A stretch of DNA of 60,242 nucleotides from Flavobacteriaceae bacterium (lineage in GTDB: Bacteria; Bacteroidota; Bacteroidia; Flavobacteriales; Flavobacteriaceae). Each line of letters opens with the position of its first letter. The stretch's first letter is position 1. The position numbers and the translations under genes were made by a program. The notes beneath the pieces are model-generated. The model ran no database searches and had not been told where the DNA came from. It saw only the letters and a program-made list of their open reading frames with translations. The stretch lies in the NCBI GenBank assembly GCA_024635765.1, contig JAGXIE010000112.1:1-60242 (forward strand), given 5' to 3'. Shown piece by piece: positions 1-10,621 of the stretch.

Positions 1-1400
1 ACTTCATCCATTTTAGATCCGGTTTCAGTAAGTGCCGTAGCGATGATGGTCAATGATCCACCATTTTCTATATTACGGGCAGCACCAAAGAATCGTTTTG
101 GCTTATGAAGCGCATTCGCATCAACACCACCACTTAATATTTTTCCAGATGCAGGCTGAACAGTATTGTAAGCCCTTGCCAAACGCGTAATGGAATCCAA
201 AAGAATTACTACATCATGGCCGCACTCAACCAAACGTTTTGCTTTTTCGAGAACGATATTGGCAATTTTTACATGTTCGTGTGCTTCTTTATCAAAAGTT
301 GAAGCGATTACTTCACCTCTTACATTTCGTTGCATATCCGTGACCTCTTCAGGGCGTTCGTCAATCAACAAAATCATTTGATATACTTCAGGATGATTTG
401 CAGCTATAGCATTGGCTACATCTTTCAACAACATTGTTTTACCAGTTTTCGGTTGTGAAACAATCATACCACGTTGTCCTTTTCCTATCGGAGAGAACAA
501 ATCCATAATTCTGGTTGAAATTGTACTTTGCTTTTCTGCAATATTGAATTTTTCTTGTGGGAATAATGGAGTTAAATGTTCAAAAGAAACACGATCTCTC
601 ACGACATCCGGACTTTGACCATTAATTTTGCTCACTTTTATTAAAGGGAAATACTTTTCACCTTCTTTTGGAGGTCGCACATGACCTAATACAGTGTCTC
701 CTGTTTTTAATCCGAACAAACGAATTTGCGATTGTGACACATAAATATCATCTGGTGATGATAAATAATTGTAATCTGACGATCTTAAAAACCCATAGCC
801 ATCTTGCATAATATCAAGAACCCCTTCACTTTGTATAATGGCATCAAATTCGAAATCGGGTTCTCTGTATCGGTTTCTGGTGTCTTTGTTACCATTATTT
901 CCACCACTATTGTCGTTTACGTTACCATCTTTGTCCTTAGAACGCGGATTAGGTTTGTTCGTGTTTTCTTTAGGGCGCGGATTAGGCTTGTTTTGCTGAC
1001 GATCTTTTTGTTTGTGCTGAGGTTTTGGCTCGTTCTTTTTTGATTGAGTGTCGTCGGTTTTTTTCTCTTCTTTAGTATCTGATTTAGAACCTGTATCTGA
1101 TTTAGAATCGGTAAATTCCATTTTTTGTTGTTCTTTAGGTTGGGGAGCAGGTTTTGTCACACGTGCTCTTTTTTGTTTAGTTTTAGGATTTGGTTTAGAA
1201 GTGGATTTTGCATCTTTAACAGGGGCTTCATCCTTTAGTACTTCCTTTTTTATGACTTCTGGGTTTGCAGCCTGCACATCCAAAATCTTATAAACGAGGT
1301 CAAGTTTTTTAAGTGTACGATATTTAGGTACATTTAACTTTTGGCTAATTTCCTGTAATTCGGATAGCTTTTTTTCTTTTAATTGTGAAATTTCAAACAT
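1..1400 (-). CDS. rho: Transcription termination factor Rho (C-terminus cut by window start)
   Basis: Minus-strand translation starts [35 protein letters not shown] and contains the Rho motifs [29 protein letters not shown] and [13 protein letters not shown]; start codon at 1398-1400. Confidence 0.96.
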   Translation of the reverse strand, partial: MFEISQLKEKKLSELQEISQKLNVPKYRTLKKLDLVYKILDVQAANPEVIKKEVLKDEAPVKDAKSTSKPNPKTKQKRARVTKPAPQPKEQQKMEFTDSKSDTGSKSDTKEEKKTDDTQSKKNEPKPQHKQKDRQQNKPNPRPKENTNKPNPRSKDKDGNVNDNSGGNNGNKDTRNRYREPDFEFDAIIQSEGVLDIMQDGYGFLRSSDYNYLSSPDDIYVSQSQIRLFGLKTGDTVLGHVRPPKEGEKYFPLIKVSKINGQSPDVVRDRVSFEHLTPLFPQEKFNIAEKQSTISTRIMDLFSPIGKGQRGMIVSQPKTGKTMLLKDVANAIAANHPEVYQMILLIDERPEEVTDMQRNVRGEVIASTFDKEAHEHVKIANIVLEKAKRLVECGHDVVILLDSITRLARAYNTVQPASGKILSGGVDANALHKPKRFFGAARNIENGGSLTIIATALTETGSKMDE

Positions 1401-1619
1401 GTATGTTTTTAGAATAAATTTTTAAACTGAAATTGGCCTATTCTGAACTTTTCAAATAAAAACTGAAAGAAGAGGGTAAAACCAAGAAAATTTGAAGATT
1501 TGATAAAGTGTAACATTCTGATGCACACATTATATGTGCAATAATACAATTTTATTTTAAAAATTGGTGTAACTTTTAAAAAGAAACTGTTAATTTTGTC
1601 GTTAAATTTTTAAAAATAG

Positions 1620-2030
1620 ATGTTACAGCGCATACAGACCCTGTATTTGTTATTGGCTGCCATTAGTTCTGGAGTTTTGATTTTTGTATTCCATCTATGG
1701 ACTACAAATACGGATACATTAGTATATGCAAAAGATAATATGTATTATATGGCTTTGTTTTTAGGGTCAGCAGCATTATCTTTGATTTCGATTTTTGGGT
1801 ATAAAAATAGAAAGTCGCAATTCGTTTTGAATCGGCTCAACATCATATTGAACTTTATTTTATTAGGATTATTTGTGTATCAATCCCTAAATTTATCTGG
1901 AGAAGCTGATGTTTCAGAGAAAGGTATTGGGATCATTCTTCCTGCTTTGTCTATCGTATTGTTGGTTTTAGCCAATAAGGCCATAAAGAAGGACGAAGAT
2001 CTCGTAAAATCTGTGGATCGATTACGATAA
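1620..2030 (+). CDS. DUF4293-family membrane protein
   Basis: 136 aa, starts MLQRIQTLYLLLAAI, four hydrophobic segments, typical Bacteroidota DUF4293. Confidence 0.8.
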   Translation: MLQRIQTLYLLLAAISSGVLIFVFHLWTTNTDTLVYAKDNMYYMALFLGSAALSLISIFGYKNRKSQFVLNRLNIILNFILLGLFVYQSLNLSGEADVSEKGIGIILPALSIVLLVLANKAIKKDEDLVKSVDRLR

Positions 2031-2059
2031 ATCCTAATGACTTAATTTTATTAGTGCGT

Positions 2060-2090
2060 AAGCCCAAGGTGGAGATCTTGGGCTTTTTTA
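2060..2090. terminator. Rho-independent (bidirectional) terminator
   Basis: AAGCCCAAG...CTTGGGCTT stem followed by T-run, between convergent genes. Confidence 0.75.
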
Positions 2091-2579
2091 TTTCTTAAAC
2101 TCAATCACTTCTAAATTTTCAATCTTTTTGCCATCAATTGTAAAACGCAACATCGTCCTGACCTGTTGAAATCCGTGCTTACCGATGGCTCCTGGGTTCA
2201 TGTGCAATAGATTCAATTTTTTATCGGGCATGACTTTGAGAATATGTGAATGTCCGCAAATGAACAGTCTTGGAGGGTTTTGATAAATCATTTCACGAAT
2301 TCTGATATTATATTTTCCTGGATAGCCACCTATGTGTGTTATGAGCACATCAACATCCTCACACATAAAACGATTATGTTCGGGAAACTCTAATCGTGCT
2401 TTGCCGCCGTCAATATTTCCGTAGACTGCCTGTAGAGGTTTTAGTTTTTTTATGGCATCAGTAACCGTTAAATCGCCAATATCTCCAGCATGCCATACTT
2501 CGTCTGCTTGCTTAACATACTTCAAAATATCATCATCAATATAACTATGGGTGTCAGAAAGCAGTAGAATTTTTTTCAA
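2088..2579 (-). CDS. YfcE/MJ0936-type metallophosphoesterase
   Basis: LLSDTHSYID, HAGDIGD, VYGNIDG, ICGHSHILK metallophosphoesterase motifs. Confidence 0.88.
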   Translation of the reverse strand: MKKILLLSDTHSYIDDDILKYVKQADEVWHAGDIGDLTVTDAIKKLKPLQAVYGNIDGGKARLEFPEHNRFMCEDVDVLITHIGGYPGKYNIRIREMIYQNPPRLFICGHSHILKVMPDKKLNLLHMNPGAIGKHGFQQVRTMLRFTIDGKKIENLEVIEFKK

Positions 2580-2687
2580 AACTATGTCTTTTGGTATTTT
2601 AAATTAAAAATTTGTTAATCGTCAATGGTTAATCGTCTTTCACAAATAACTGATTATCTTTGCTAATTACAAAAATAGAGGTTTCAC

Positions 2688-3437
2688 TTGAGATATTTCA
2701 TCGAGTTTTCATATAACGGTAAAGCGTACCATGGTTGGCAAAATCAGCCGAACGCCATTTCTGTACAGCAAGTATTAGAAGAAGCACTATCTAAAATGCT
2801 GCGCACTAAAATTACTGTAATGGGAGCTGGGCGCACTGATGCAGGTGTTCATGCGTCGGAGATGTTTGCCCACTTCGATATTGCGGATGAATTTGATGTT
2901 GAATCTATTGTCTTCAAATTAAATTGTTATTTACCAAAAGATATCGCCATCAAAGATATTTTTCAGGTCAATGTCAATGCTCATGCTCGTTTTAACGCAA
3001 AGAGCCGAACTTATAACTATAGAATTGCAAACAAGAAAAATCCTTTTTCAAGTGATTTTGCGTACCATATTTATTTTGATTTGGATATAAAAAAAATGAA
3101 TGAAGCCTGTGGCATTTTATTACAGTATAAAGATTTTCAATGCTTTTCCAAAAGCAATACCGATGTAAAGACGTATCATTGTGAGATCAAGGAAGCCAAT
3201 TGGAAAAGTGAAAAAGACGAATTAATTTTTACAATCACTGCCGATCGTTTTTTAAGAAATATGGTTAGGGCAATTGTAGGCACGATGATTGAAATTGGCT
3301 TGGGAAAAATAGAAGCTAACCAACTGCATCAAATTATTGAGTCTAAAAATAGGAGCGAAGCAGGCTATTCTGTTCCGGCCAATGGATTATATTTAACAAA
3401 AATTGTTTATCCTGATACACTAAAGCTAACTACTTAA
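2688..3437 (+). CDS. truA: tRNA pseudouridine(38-40) synthase TruA (TTG start)
   Basis: RYFIEFSYNGKAYHGWQNQPN and GAGRTDAGVHA motifs. Confidence 0.95.
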   Translation: MRYFIEFSYNGKAYHGWQNQPNAISVQQVLEEALSKMLRTKITVMGAGRTDAGVHASEMFAHFDIADEFDVESIVFKLNCYLPKDIAIKDIFQVNVNAHARFNAKSRTYNYRIANKKNPFSSDFAYHIYFDLDIKKMNEACGILLQYKDFQCFSKSNTDVKTYHCEIKEANWKSEKDELIFTITADRFLRNMVRAIVGTMIEIGLGKIEANQLHQIIESKNRSEAGYSVPANGLYLTKIVYPDTLKLTT

Positions 3438-5203
3438 TGGCGGTAAAAAATAAAAACATATACGATGTTTCATTGTTTAAACGTCTGGTGCAATATATAA
3501 GTCCATATAAATTGGTCTTTTATAGTACACTTGGTTTTGTTGTTGGATTGGCAGTTTTTGGTGCCATTAGACCGTTAGTGGTAAAATATGCGATTGACGA
3601 TAAAATCACAACCCAAGATTATGACGGATTTGTATATTATATAATTCTGATGATAGTGCTTCTAGTCTTGGAAGTAATCTGCAATCTATTCTTTATATAT
3701 TATGCAACTTGGTTGGGCCAAACGGTTGTCAAGGATGTTAGAATAAAATTGTTTAAGCACATCATGAGTTTCAAAATGAAATATTTTGATAATTCATCAG
3801 TTGGTGTTTTGGTAACAAGAACCGTGACCGACATGGAGCGAATTGCGGACGTGTTCGGGGATGGTCTGTTCATGATTTTTAGCGATTTGCTTAAAATGAT
3901 TGCAATTGCAGGGTTTATGGTCTATATGAATTGGTCGTTGGCATTGATTGTCTTCATTACAATGCCAGTAATTATATATGCAACCAATATTTTTCAGAAG
4001 TATATGAAAATGGCTTTTGAAGATGTTCGTAATGAAGTGTCCAATCTTAATTCTTTTGTTCAGGAACGCGTCACAGGTATGAAAATCCTTCAGCTTTTCG
4101 CTCGCGAAGAAACTGAATACAAAAACTTTAAGGAAATAAACGAACGCCATAAAAAAGGTTGGTTAAAAACCGTATGGTATAATTCAATTTTCTTTCCAAT
4201 TGCTGAATTTTTATCTTCCATTACGCTAGGTCTAGTTGTTTGGTATGGCGGATTAAATGTAGTTCTGGATGAAACAGTTTCCTTGGGAGAATTGACAGCT
4301 TTTATTATGATGATTCCGATGTTGTTCAGGCCTTTGAATCAGATTGCCAATAAATTCAATACGCTTCAAATGGGAATGGTAGCTGCAAATCGAGTTTTTG
4401 ATGTCTTGGATACAGATTCACATATCGATGATGTAGGGACTTTAGAAGCTCCTCAATTCAAGGGTGATATTAAATTTGATAATGTTCATTTTTCTTATAT
4501 TCAGGATGAAGAGGTATTAAAGGGCATTTCATTTGAAGTAACTTCTGGTCAGACGGTTGCCATCGTTGGAGCTACTGGAGCTGGGAAATCTACCATTATC
4601 AACCTGCTAAATCGTTTTTATGACATTCAGAAAGGTGCTATAAAAGTTGATGATATTAATATTCAGGATATTAAATTGAGGTCATTACGAGCACAAATCG
4701 CAGTAGTCTTGCAAGATGTATTCTTATTTGCTGATACTATATTAAACAATATCACACTTAATGATAGCAATATTAGAGAAGAAGAAGTCCATCAAGCTGC
4801 AAAAGATATTGGTATTCATGATTTTATTATGAGTTTACCAAACGGCTATCACTATAATGTAAAGGAGCGAGGCTCAATGCTTTCATCAGGCCAACGCCAG
4901 CTGATTTCATTCTTAAGAGCATACGTCACGAATCCAAGTATATTAATATTGGATGAAGCTACCTCTTCTGTAGACTCCTATTCTGAACAGCTAATCCAAG
5001 ATGCCACTGATAAAATCACCAAAGGAAGAACATCCATTGTGATTGCACATCGCTTGGCCACTATCAAAAAGGCCGATAATATCATCGTTATGGATTCTGG
5101 TCATATTGTGGAACAAGGAACCCATAAGGAATTGCTGAAGAAAAAAGATGGTTATTACAGAAATCTTTATGAAGTGCAGTTTATGAAAGAAGAAGTTGCT
5201 TAA
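3437..5203 (+). CDS. ABC transporter ATP-binding/permease protein (MsbA-like exporter)
   Basis: N-terminal TM domain, Walker A GATGAGKST, signature LSSGQRQ, Walker B ILILDEATSSVD. Confidence 0.93.
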   Translation: MAVKNKNIYDVSLFKRLVQYISPYKLVFYSTLGFVVGLAVFGAIRPLVVKYAIDDKITTQDYDGFVYYIILMIVLLVLEVICNLFFIYYATWLGQTVVKDVRIKLFKHIMSFKMKYFDNSSVGVLVTRTVTDMERIADVFGDGLFMIFSDLLKMIAIAGFMVYMNWSLALIVFITMPVIIYATNIFQKYMKMAFEDVRNEVSNLNSFVQERVTGMKILQLFAREETEYKNFKEINERHKKGWLKTVWYNSIFFPIAEFLSSITLGLVVWYGGLNVVLDETVSLGELTAFIMMIPMLFRPLNQIANKFNTLQMGMVAANRVFDVLDTDSHIDDVGTLEAPQFKGDIKFDNVHFSYIQDEEVLKGISFEVTSGQTVAIVGATGAGKSTIINLLNRFYDIQKGAIKVDDINIQDIKLRSLRAQIAVVLQDVFLFADTILNNITLNDSNIREEEVHQAAKDIGIHDFIMSLPNGYHYNVKERGSMLSSGQRQLISFLRAYVTNPSILILDEATSSVDSYSEQLIQDATDKITKGRTSIVIAHRLATIKKADNIIVMDSGHIVEQGTHKELLKKKDGYYRNLYEVQFMKEEVA

Positions 5204-5333
5204 GTATTAAGTGATGTTATTTTGGCTTCAATTATTTTTTCAAATTCTCATCTAACGTTCGTTAGGGGAGATCGTTTGCACAAGTTACAGATTAGACTCT
5301 ACACTAGATTGGTTTGACAGTTTTTACATTTCA

Positions 5334-6116
5334 TTAAGTTAAATCTTTGGCAACAAGTTCCAACAACTCGGTAGTGTCCTTAAACATGACGAATTCACCG
5401 TTGGCGATATAGGATATTTGACCAGTTTCTTCGCTGACAACTAATGCAAGAGCGTCTGTTTTCTCGCAAATACCAATGGCTGCTCTATGCCGTAACCCAA
5501 AACGTTGCGGAATATTTTGTTCGTTACTAACCGGAAGAATAACTCGCGTAGCTTTTACAGTATTGTTAGAAATAATAATGGCGCCATCATGGAGTGGACT
5601 GTTCTTAAAAAAGATGCTTTCTATGATAGGTTGGGTCACTGTAATATTCATTTCGTCTCCTGTGTTTATCAAAAAATCGAGATTGTTATTACGTTCCAGT
5701 ACTATTAATGCGCCTGTTTTCGTGGAGCTCATTTTCTCACAAGCACCAATAATGGCAGAAATGTCGGTTTCAGTATTGTTTTCGGTTTTGAGGAATTTCA
5801 ACTTACTGAAAAATTTACGCTTACCAGCTAAATTGGTCGAGCCTACCATAAGTAGGAATTTTCTGATTTCTGGTTGAAAGACGACGATCAAGGCAATAAT
5901 TCCTACTTTCATAAAACCATCAAAAATATTATGGAGCATGAACATATTGAGCAAATCTGTCAATTTCCAAATGGCATACACAATTATAATTCCAATGAAG
6001 ATGTTGACTGCGACAGTTCCCTTTACGAGCTTGTAGATATAGTACAAGAGTATGGCAACAAGGAATACATCAATGAAATCGATGACTCCAAAATCCCAAA
6101 ATTTAAGTTTATCCAA
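5334..6116 (-). CDS. cdaA: Diadenylate cyclase (CdaA/DAC family)
   Basis: N-terminal TM segments followed by DAC motifs SPLHDGAIII and LGLRHRAAIG-like (RFGLRHRAAIGICEKTDA). Confidence 0.92.
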   Translation of the reverse strand: MDKLKFWDFGVIDFIDVFLVAILLYYIYKLVKGTVAVNIFIGIIIVYAIWKLTDLLNMFMLHNIFDGFMKVGIIALIVVFQPEIRKFLLMVGSTNLAGKRKFFSKLKFLKTENNTETDISAIIGACEKMSSTKTGALIVLERNNNLDFLINTGDEMNITVTQPIIESIFFKNSPLHDGAIIISNNTVKATRVILPVSNEQNIPQRFGLRHRAAIGICEKTDALALVVSEETGQISYIANGEFVMFKDTTELLELVAKDLT

Positions 6117-6151
6117 AGCAGTGAGGTTTCTGTAAATTTAACAAAATATAG

Positions 6152-6841
6152 TTAATTAAAAATATACTCATCCTTGGAAATTATTGCATGCTTTAGTTTT
6201 GTTTTGGAAAGCATTGATTTGTAACTGATATAATCTTGAAAGGTTAAGTTTTCATTGAATTTTAAATATACAATTCCCATGATTTTATTCTGAACGGAGT
6301 CCATGTATTTGAGTTTTTCTATGAATTCAGATTTGGTTGTGTGAGCAGAATTTATGGTGATGGAATCGTTAGCTTCAAAAAGAATGCTTAATAGATGTGT
6401 GGTCTCTTTTGCAGGAGTGTTTTCATAAATATTATAATTTTCAACGATGGTTTTATCAATACCGTTGTGATAAATGATGTCTGTAAATTCGATGAAGCCA
6501 AGATTTTTTATGGACGTGTCATTACAAGAATAATAATTCTTTGCAGCTTCGTTTTTATGCATTTTTGCATTGCGCTTTTTCTCTTGTAGCATTTGAATGG
6601 AAGGAATGGCTTGTCTTAACTTCAATCGCTTATCAACATTTAGCACCCAATTTGTGGAAGAGATAAGGTTTTTACGGTTAAGTTCTACACTATCTTTTTC
6701 TTTTTCATTATAAAAAATATAAGCTACTGAAATATCCTTGACATCGTTGATACTTGAGGAATTGATTTCTGGTAATTGAATTGTTTTTTCCTTGCCACAG
6801 GAAAAACAAACTATCATCAATAAAATAACAGTGAATTTCAT
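6152..6841 (-). CDS. Hypothetical lipoprotein between folP and cdaA
   Basis: 229 aa ORF with lipobox-like N-terminus MKFTVILLMIVCFSCGKE; co-directional with folP and cdaA. Confidence 0.7.
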   Translation of the reverse strand: MKFTVILLMIVCFSCGKEKTIQLPEINSSSINDVKDISVAYIFYNEKEKDSVELNRKNLISSTNWVLNVDKRLKLRQAIPSIQMLQEKKRNAKMHKNEAAKNYYSCNDTSIKNLGFIEFTDIIYHNGIDKTIVENYNIYENTPAKETTHLLSILFEANDSITINSAHTTKSEFIEKLKYMDSVQNKIMGIVYLKFNENLTFQDYISYKSMLSKTKLKHAIISKDEYIFN

Positions 6842-6849
6842 TCTATAAT

Positions 6850-7695
6850 TTAATTTAAACAGTCTATTAATTTAATACATTCTACGGCTTCCTTAACGTC
6901 ATGAACTCTTAAAATTGATGTGCCTTTTTGTAATGCAATGGTGTTCAGAACTGTGGTGCCGTTAAGAGCCTCTTTTGATGTCGAATTTAATGGTTTGTAA
7001 ACCATCGATTTTCTCGAAAATCCTGCCAATAAAGGTAAATCTAATATCTTAAAAAGCTCCAGGTGATTCAAGAGTTCATAATTCTGTTCCATCGTTTTTG
7101 CAAATCCAAATCCAGGATCAACTATCAAATCAACAATTCCCAAAGCTCTTGCGGCATCAATATGTTCAGAGAAATAAAATAAAATATCTTTCAACAAATT
7201 ATTGTATTGGGTTTGTTGTTGCATTGTTTGTGGCGTGCCTTTCATGTGCATCATAACATAAGGCACGTGAAGATCAGCAACAGTTTGAAGCATCTTTTCG
7301 TCCAAGTTTCCCGCAGAAATATCATTGATCACGCAGGCTCCAGCTTCAATACATTTTTTTGCAACGTTGCTTCTGAATGTGTCAATCGAAATCAATATAT
7401 CAGGAAATTCCTTTAAAAGCAGCTTTATAATCGGAAGAATACGCTGAAGTTCATCTGTTTCAGAAATATCTTCAGCATTAGGCCGAGAACTGTAAGCTCC
7501 AACATCTATAAACGTCGCTCCTTCATTGAGCATCTTCTCAACTTGTTTTAAAGCTGAAGCTGCATCCTTGTATTTTCCACCATCATAAAATGAATCGGGA
7601 GTGAGATTAAGAATTCCCATCACCTTTGGCGTTGATAAGTCAATAAGTTGTCCTTTGCAGTTCATTGTCATAATAATATAAATTCCAAAATTCAT
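6850..7695 (-). CDS. folP: Dihydropteroate synthase
   Basis: VMGILNLTPDSFYDGG and DPGFGFAKT motifs. Confidence 0.95.
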   Translation of the reverse strand: MNFGIYIIMTMNCKGQLIDLSTPKVMGILNLTPDSFYDGGKYKDAASALKQVEKMLNEGATFIDVGAYSSRPNAEDISETDELQRILPIIKLLLKEFPDILISIDTFRSNVAKKCIEAGACVINDISAGNLDEKMLQTVADLHVPYVMMHMKGTPQTMQQQTQYNNLLKDILFYFSEHIDAARALGIVDLIVDPGFGFAKTMEQNYELLNHLELFKILDLPLLAGFSRKSMVYKPLNSTSKEALNGTTVLNTIALQKGTSILRVHDVKEAVECIKLIDCLN

Positions 7696-7795
7696 CCAGA
7701 AGGCCAGATACTAAAATCCAAATGTGAAACTTTAAACCCGAAACTTTGAACTTTAAACAATTTTATGCGAAATTTACGCAAAATTATATTTTTAG

Positions 7796-8335
7796 ATGCC
7801 AAATACCTCACATCAATACGATGCTGTTATACAAACATGCAGAACTCTTTTTATAAATAAGATGACAGATTATGGCAGTGCATGGCGGATTTTGAGATTA
7901 CCTTCCTTAACAGATCAAATTTTCATAAAGGCGCAACGAATTAGAGGATTACAGCAAAATAATGTTCGTAAAGTTGATGAAGATGAGAGCAGTGAATTTA
8001 TTGGTATTATCAACTATAGCATTATGGCGTTAATTCAACTCGAAAAAGGCGTTGTTGAACAACCCGATTTAAATTTAGAGGATGCCACAAAACTTTACGA
8101 TGAAAAAGTCTCACTGACTAAACAACTTATGATGGATAAGAACCATGATTATGGTGAAGCTTGGCGAGATATGAGAGTAAGCTCATTGACAGATTTAATA
8201 CTGCAAAAATTGTTACGTGTCAAGCAGATCGAAGACAATTCAGGAAAAACAATAGTAAGTGAAGGCATTGACGCTAATTATCAAGATATGATTAATTATG
8301 CTGTATTTGCTATGATTCATATAAACGAAAAATAA
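7796..8335 (+). CDS. DUF1599 domain protein
   Basis: Internal duplication CRTLFINKMTDYGSAWRILR / LTKQLMMDKNHDYGEAWRDMR typical of DUF1599. Confidence 0.85.
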   Translation: MPNTSHQYDAVIQTCRTLFINKMTDYGSAWRILRLPSLTDQIFIKAQRIRGLQQNNVRKVDEDESSEFIGIINYSIMALIQLEKGVVEQPDLNLEDATKLYDEKVSLTKQLMMDKNHDYGEAWRDMRVSSLTDLILQKLLRVKQIEDNSGKTIVSEGIDANYQDMINYAVFAMIHINEK

Positions 8336-8339
8336 AAGA

Positions 8340-9434
8340 ATGAAAATATTAGTAAACATTTCTCGAATATTGGTTGGGGTATTATTTATCATTTCCGGAC
8401 TGATAAAACTTAATGACCCACTCGGATTTTCCTATAAGCTCCAAGAATATTTTGGCACCGACGTTTTAAATCTGCCTTTCCTAGAACCTTACGCTTTAGG
8501 AATTTCAATATTTGTGGTTGTTTTTGAAGTGGTCTTGGGCGTGTTTTTACTGATTGGTTACAAACCAAAATTTACTGTTTGGAGTCTTTTGGCAATGATA
8601 GTATTTTTTACGTTCCTAACATTTTATTCGGCTTATTTTGATAAAGTAAAGGATTGTGGCTGCTTTGGAGATGCTTTAAAATTAACACCATGGGAAAGTT
8701 TCACAAAGGACGTCATCCTGCTCGTGCTTATTGTAATTTTATATTTGGGTATAAGACATATCAAACCAATTTTTAGCAAATTTGGAGTCACAATTGTGGC
8801 ACTATTGAGTTTTGTCTTTTGCCTGTGGTTTGGCTATCATGTATTGATGCATTTGCCGGTAGTAGATTTTAGAGCTTATAAAATTGGAAACAATATTCAG
8901 GAACAAATGAGTACACCGCCAGATGCTCAAAAGCCAGTAATTGAATATAACTGGAAATTTAAAGTCAATGGTGAAGAAAAAATAATTACGACCAACGGTT
9001 CTTATCCTACAGTGGATGGTGAATACCTGTCAGTAGATTATAAAACTATTGAAGAAGGCTATGTGCCACCAATTCAGGATTTCTCCATCGAATCTGAAGA
9101 TGAAGACTTGACCGAAGAGTTTCTTGCAGAGCCAAAGTTGGTGATGGTAGTCATGTATGATCTTAAAAAAGGAGAATGGGAAGGTATCGAGAAATTAAAA
9201 TCAATGTCTGATACTGCCATGAAGAATGGCTATAAAGTGATTGGATTGACCTCTTCCGGAGGCGATGCCAAGGCACAGTTCAAGGCAGACAATAATCTCG
9301 ATTTTGATTTTTATTTATGTGATGAAAAAGTCCTTAAAACTATCGTTAGGTCGAATCCAGGGATTGTGGTTTTAAATAAAGGAACTGTAAAGCAAAAAGT
9401 TCATTGGAACGATATTGAAGACTTGAAGTTTTAG
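8340..9434 (+). CDS. BT_3928-like DoxX-family membrane protein with C-terminal thioredoxin-like region
   Basis: N-terminal ISRILVGVLFIISGLIKLNDPLGFSYKLQEYF, DCGCFGDA motif, soluble C-terminus. Confidence 0.82.
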   Translation: MKILVNISRILVGVLFIISGLIKLNDPLGFSYKLQEYFGTDVLNLPFLEPYALGISIFVVVFEVVLGVFLLIGYKPKFTVWSLLAMIVFFTFLTFYSAYFDKVKDCGCFGDALKLTPWESFTKDVILLVLIVILYLGIRHIKPIFSKFGVTIVALLSFVFCLWFGYHVLMHLPVVDFRAYKIGNNIQEQMSTPPDAQKPVIEYNWKFKVNGEEKIITTNGSYPTVDGEYLSVDYKTIEEGYVPPIQDFSIESEDEDLTEEFLAEPKLVMVVMYDLKKGEWEGIEKLKSMSDTAMKNGYKVIGLTSSGGDAKAQFKADNNLDFDFYLCDEKVLKTIVRSNPGIVVLNKGTVKQKVHWNDIEDLKF

Positions 9435-9535
9435 TTTTCAGCCAAAATGGTAATCACATTCTCAATTACAGTTGTAAAAAAAGTCTATTTGTGGATTACA
9501 GTTAAACAATTTAACAGCAAACAACTCAAAGCAAA

Positions 9536-10612
9536 CTGATTAGTTACTTTTTAAATAAAATATTTTACGCTCTTCTGACATTGTTTGGAGTCGTTACTGT
9601 CATTTTCTTTTTATTCAATGTGTTGCCTGGTGATCCGGCTCAAATGATGCTTGGACAAAATGAGGATAGCTCACAATTGGCAATTGTGAAACAAAAATAT
9701 GGTTTTGACAAGCCCATCACTACGCAATATTTTTATTATCTGAATGATTTGTCGCCTTTGTCTTTTCATTCCTCTAATACATCAGACTATACCTATTTAA
9801 GACCTAATAAATATTCAGCAACCAAATTATTCACTGTTGGTAAGACAACAATAGTATTAAAATTCCCTTATTTACGAGAATCCTTTACCAAGCAAGGTAA
9901 AAAAGTATCTCAAGTGATTGGAGAGACACTTCCCAATACGTTTGTCTTGGCAGTATCAGCAATTTTCATAGCGATTTTCATTGGCATTTTTTTAGGAATT
10001 GTTTCGGCATTGTTCAAAGATAGATGGTTGGATAAAACAATTCAGGTTTTGAGTACGTTAGGAATGAGTGTTCCTTCGTTTTTTAGCGCGATTTTGTTTG
10101 CGTGGTTTTTCGGTTTTGTATTACATAAATACACACATCTCGAAATGACAGGAAGCCTCTACGAATTGGATGATTTTGGCAACGCGATGCACATTCAATG
10201 GAAAAATTTGATTTTACCTGCTGTTGTTTTAGGTATTCGTCCCTTGGCTGTAGTTATTCAGTTAATGCGAAATTCGTTATTGGAAGTGTTCAATCAAGAT
10301 TATATTAGAACTGCCAGAGCTAAAGGTTTAAGCGAATTCCAAATCATTAGAAGGCATGCTCTGAAAAATGCACTCAATCCCGTGGTTACGGCAATTTCTG
10401 GTTGGTTTGCGTCCATGTTGGCTGGAGCGGTTTTTGTGGAATATATTTTTGGTTGGAATGGATTGGGTAAAGAAATTGTGAATGCATTAAACACTTTAGA
10501 TTTGCCAGTAATAATGGGGGCAGTGTTAATTATTGCCTTGGTCTTCATAATTATCAATATTTTTGTGGATATCATGTATGTGTGGTTGGATCCAAAAGTT
10601 AAACTTCAATAA
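9536..10612 (+). CDS. ABC transporter permease (DppB-like); start uncertain
   Basis: VTVIFFLFNVLPGDPAQMMLG and EAA-type loop DYIRTARAKGLSEFQIIRRHALKNALNPV. The ORF track starts at 9581 (TTG), but the conserved first TM helix continues upstream in frame to about 9536 (ISYFLNKIFYALLTLFG). Confidence 0.85.
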   Translation: MISYFLNKIFYALLTLFGVVTVIFFLFNVLPGDPAQMMLGQNEDSSQLAIVKQKYGFDKPITTQYFYYLNDLSPLSFHSSNTSDYTYLRPNKYSATKLFTVGKTTIVLKFPYLRESFTKQGKKVSQVIGETLPNTFVLAVSAIFIAIFIGIFLGIVSALFKDRWLDKTIQVLSTLGMSVPSFFSAILFAWFFGFVLHKYTHLEMTGSLYELDDFGNAMHIQWKNLILPAVVLGIRPLAVVIQLMRNSLLEVFNQDYIRTARAKGLSEFQIIRRHALKNALNPVVTAISGWFASMLAGAVFVEYIFGWNGLGKEIVNALNTLDLPVIMGAVLIIALVFIIINIFVDIMYVWLDPKVKLQ

Positions 10613-10621
10613 AATAAGATT

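Noticed and set aside
190-1293. Plus-strand ORFs at 190-381, 412-618, 804-1043, 1048-1293
   Set aside because: Antisense to rho, which is unmistakable on the minus strand; compositions look like out-of-frame translations.
5476-6155. Plus-strand ORFs opposite cdaA
   Set aside because: Shadow ORFs of the diadenylate cyclase gene; no plausible family features.
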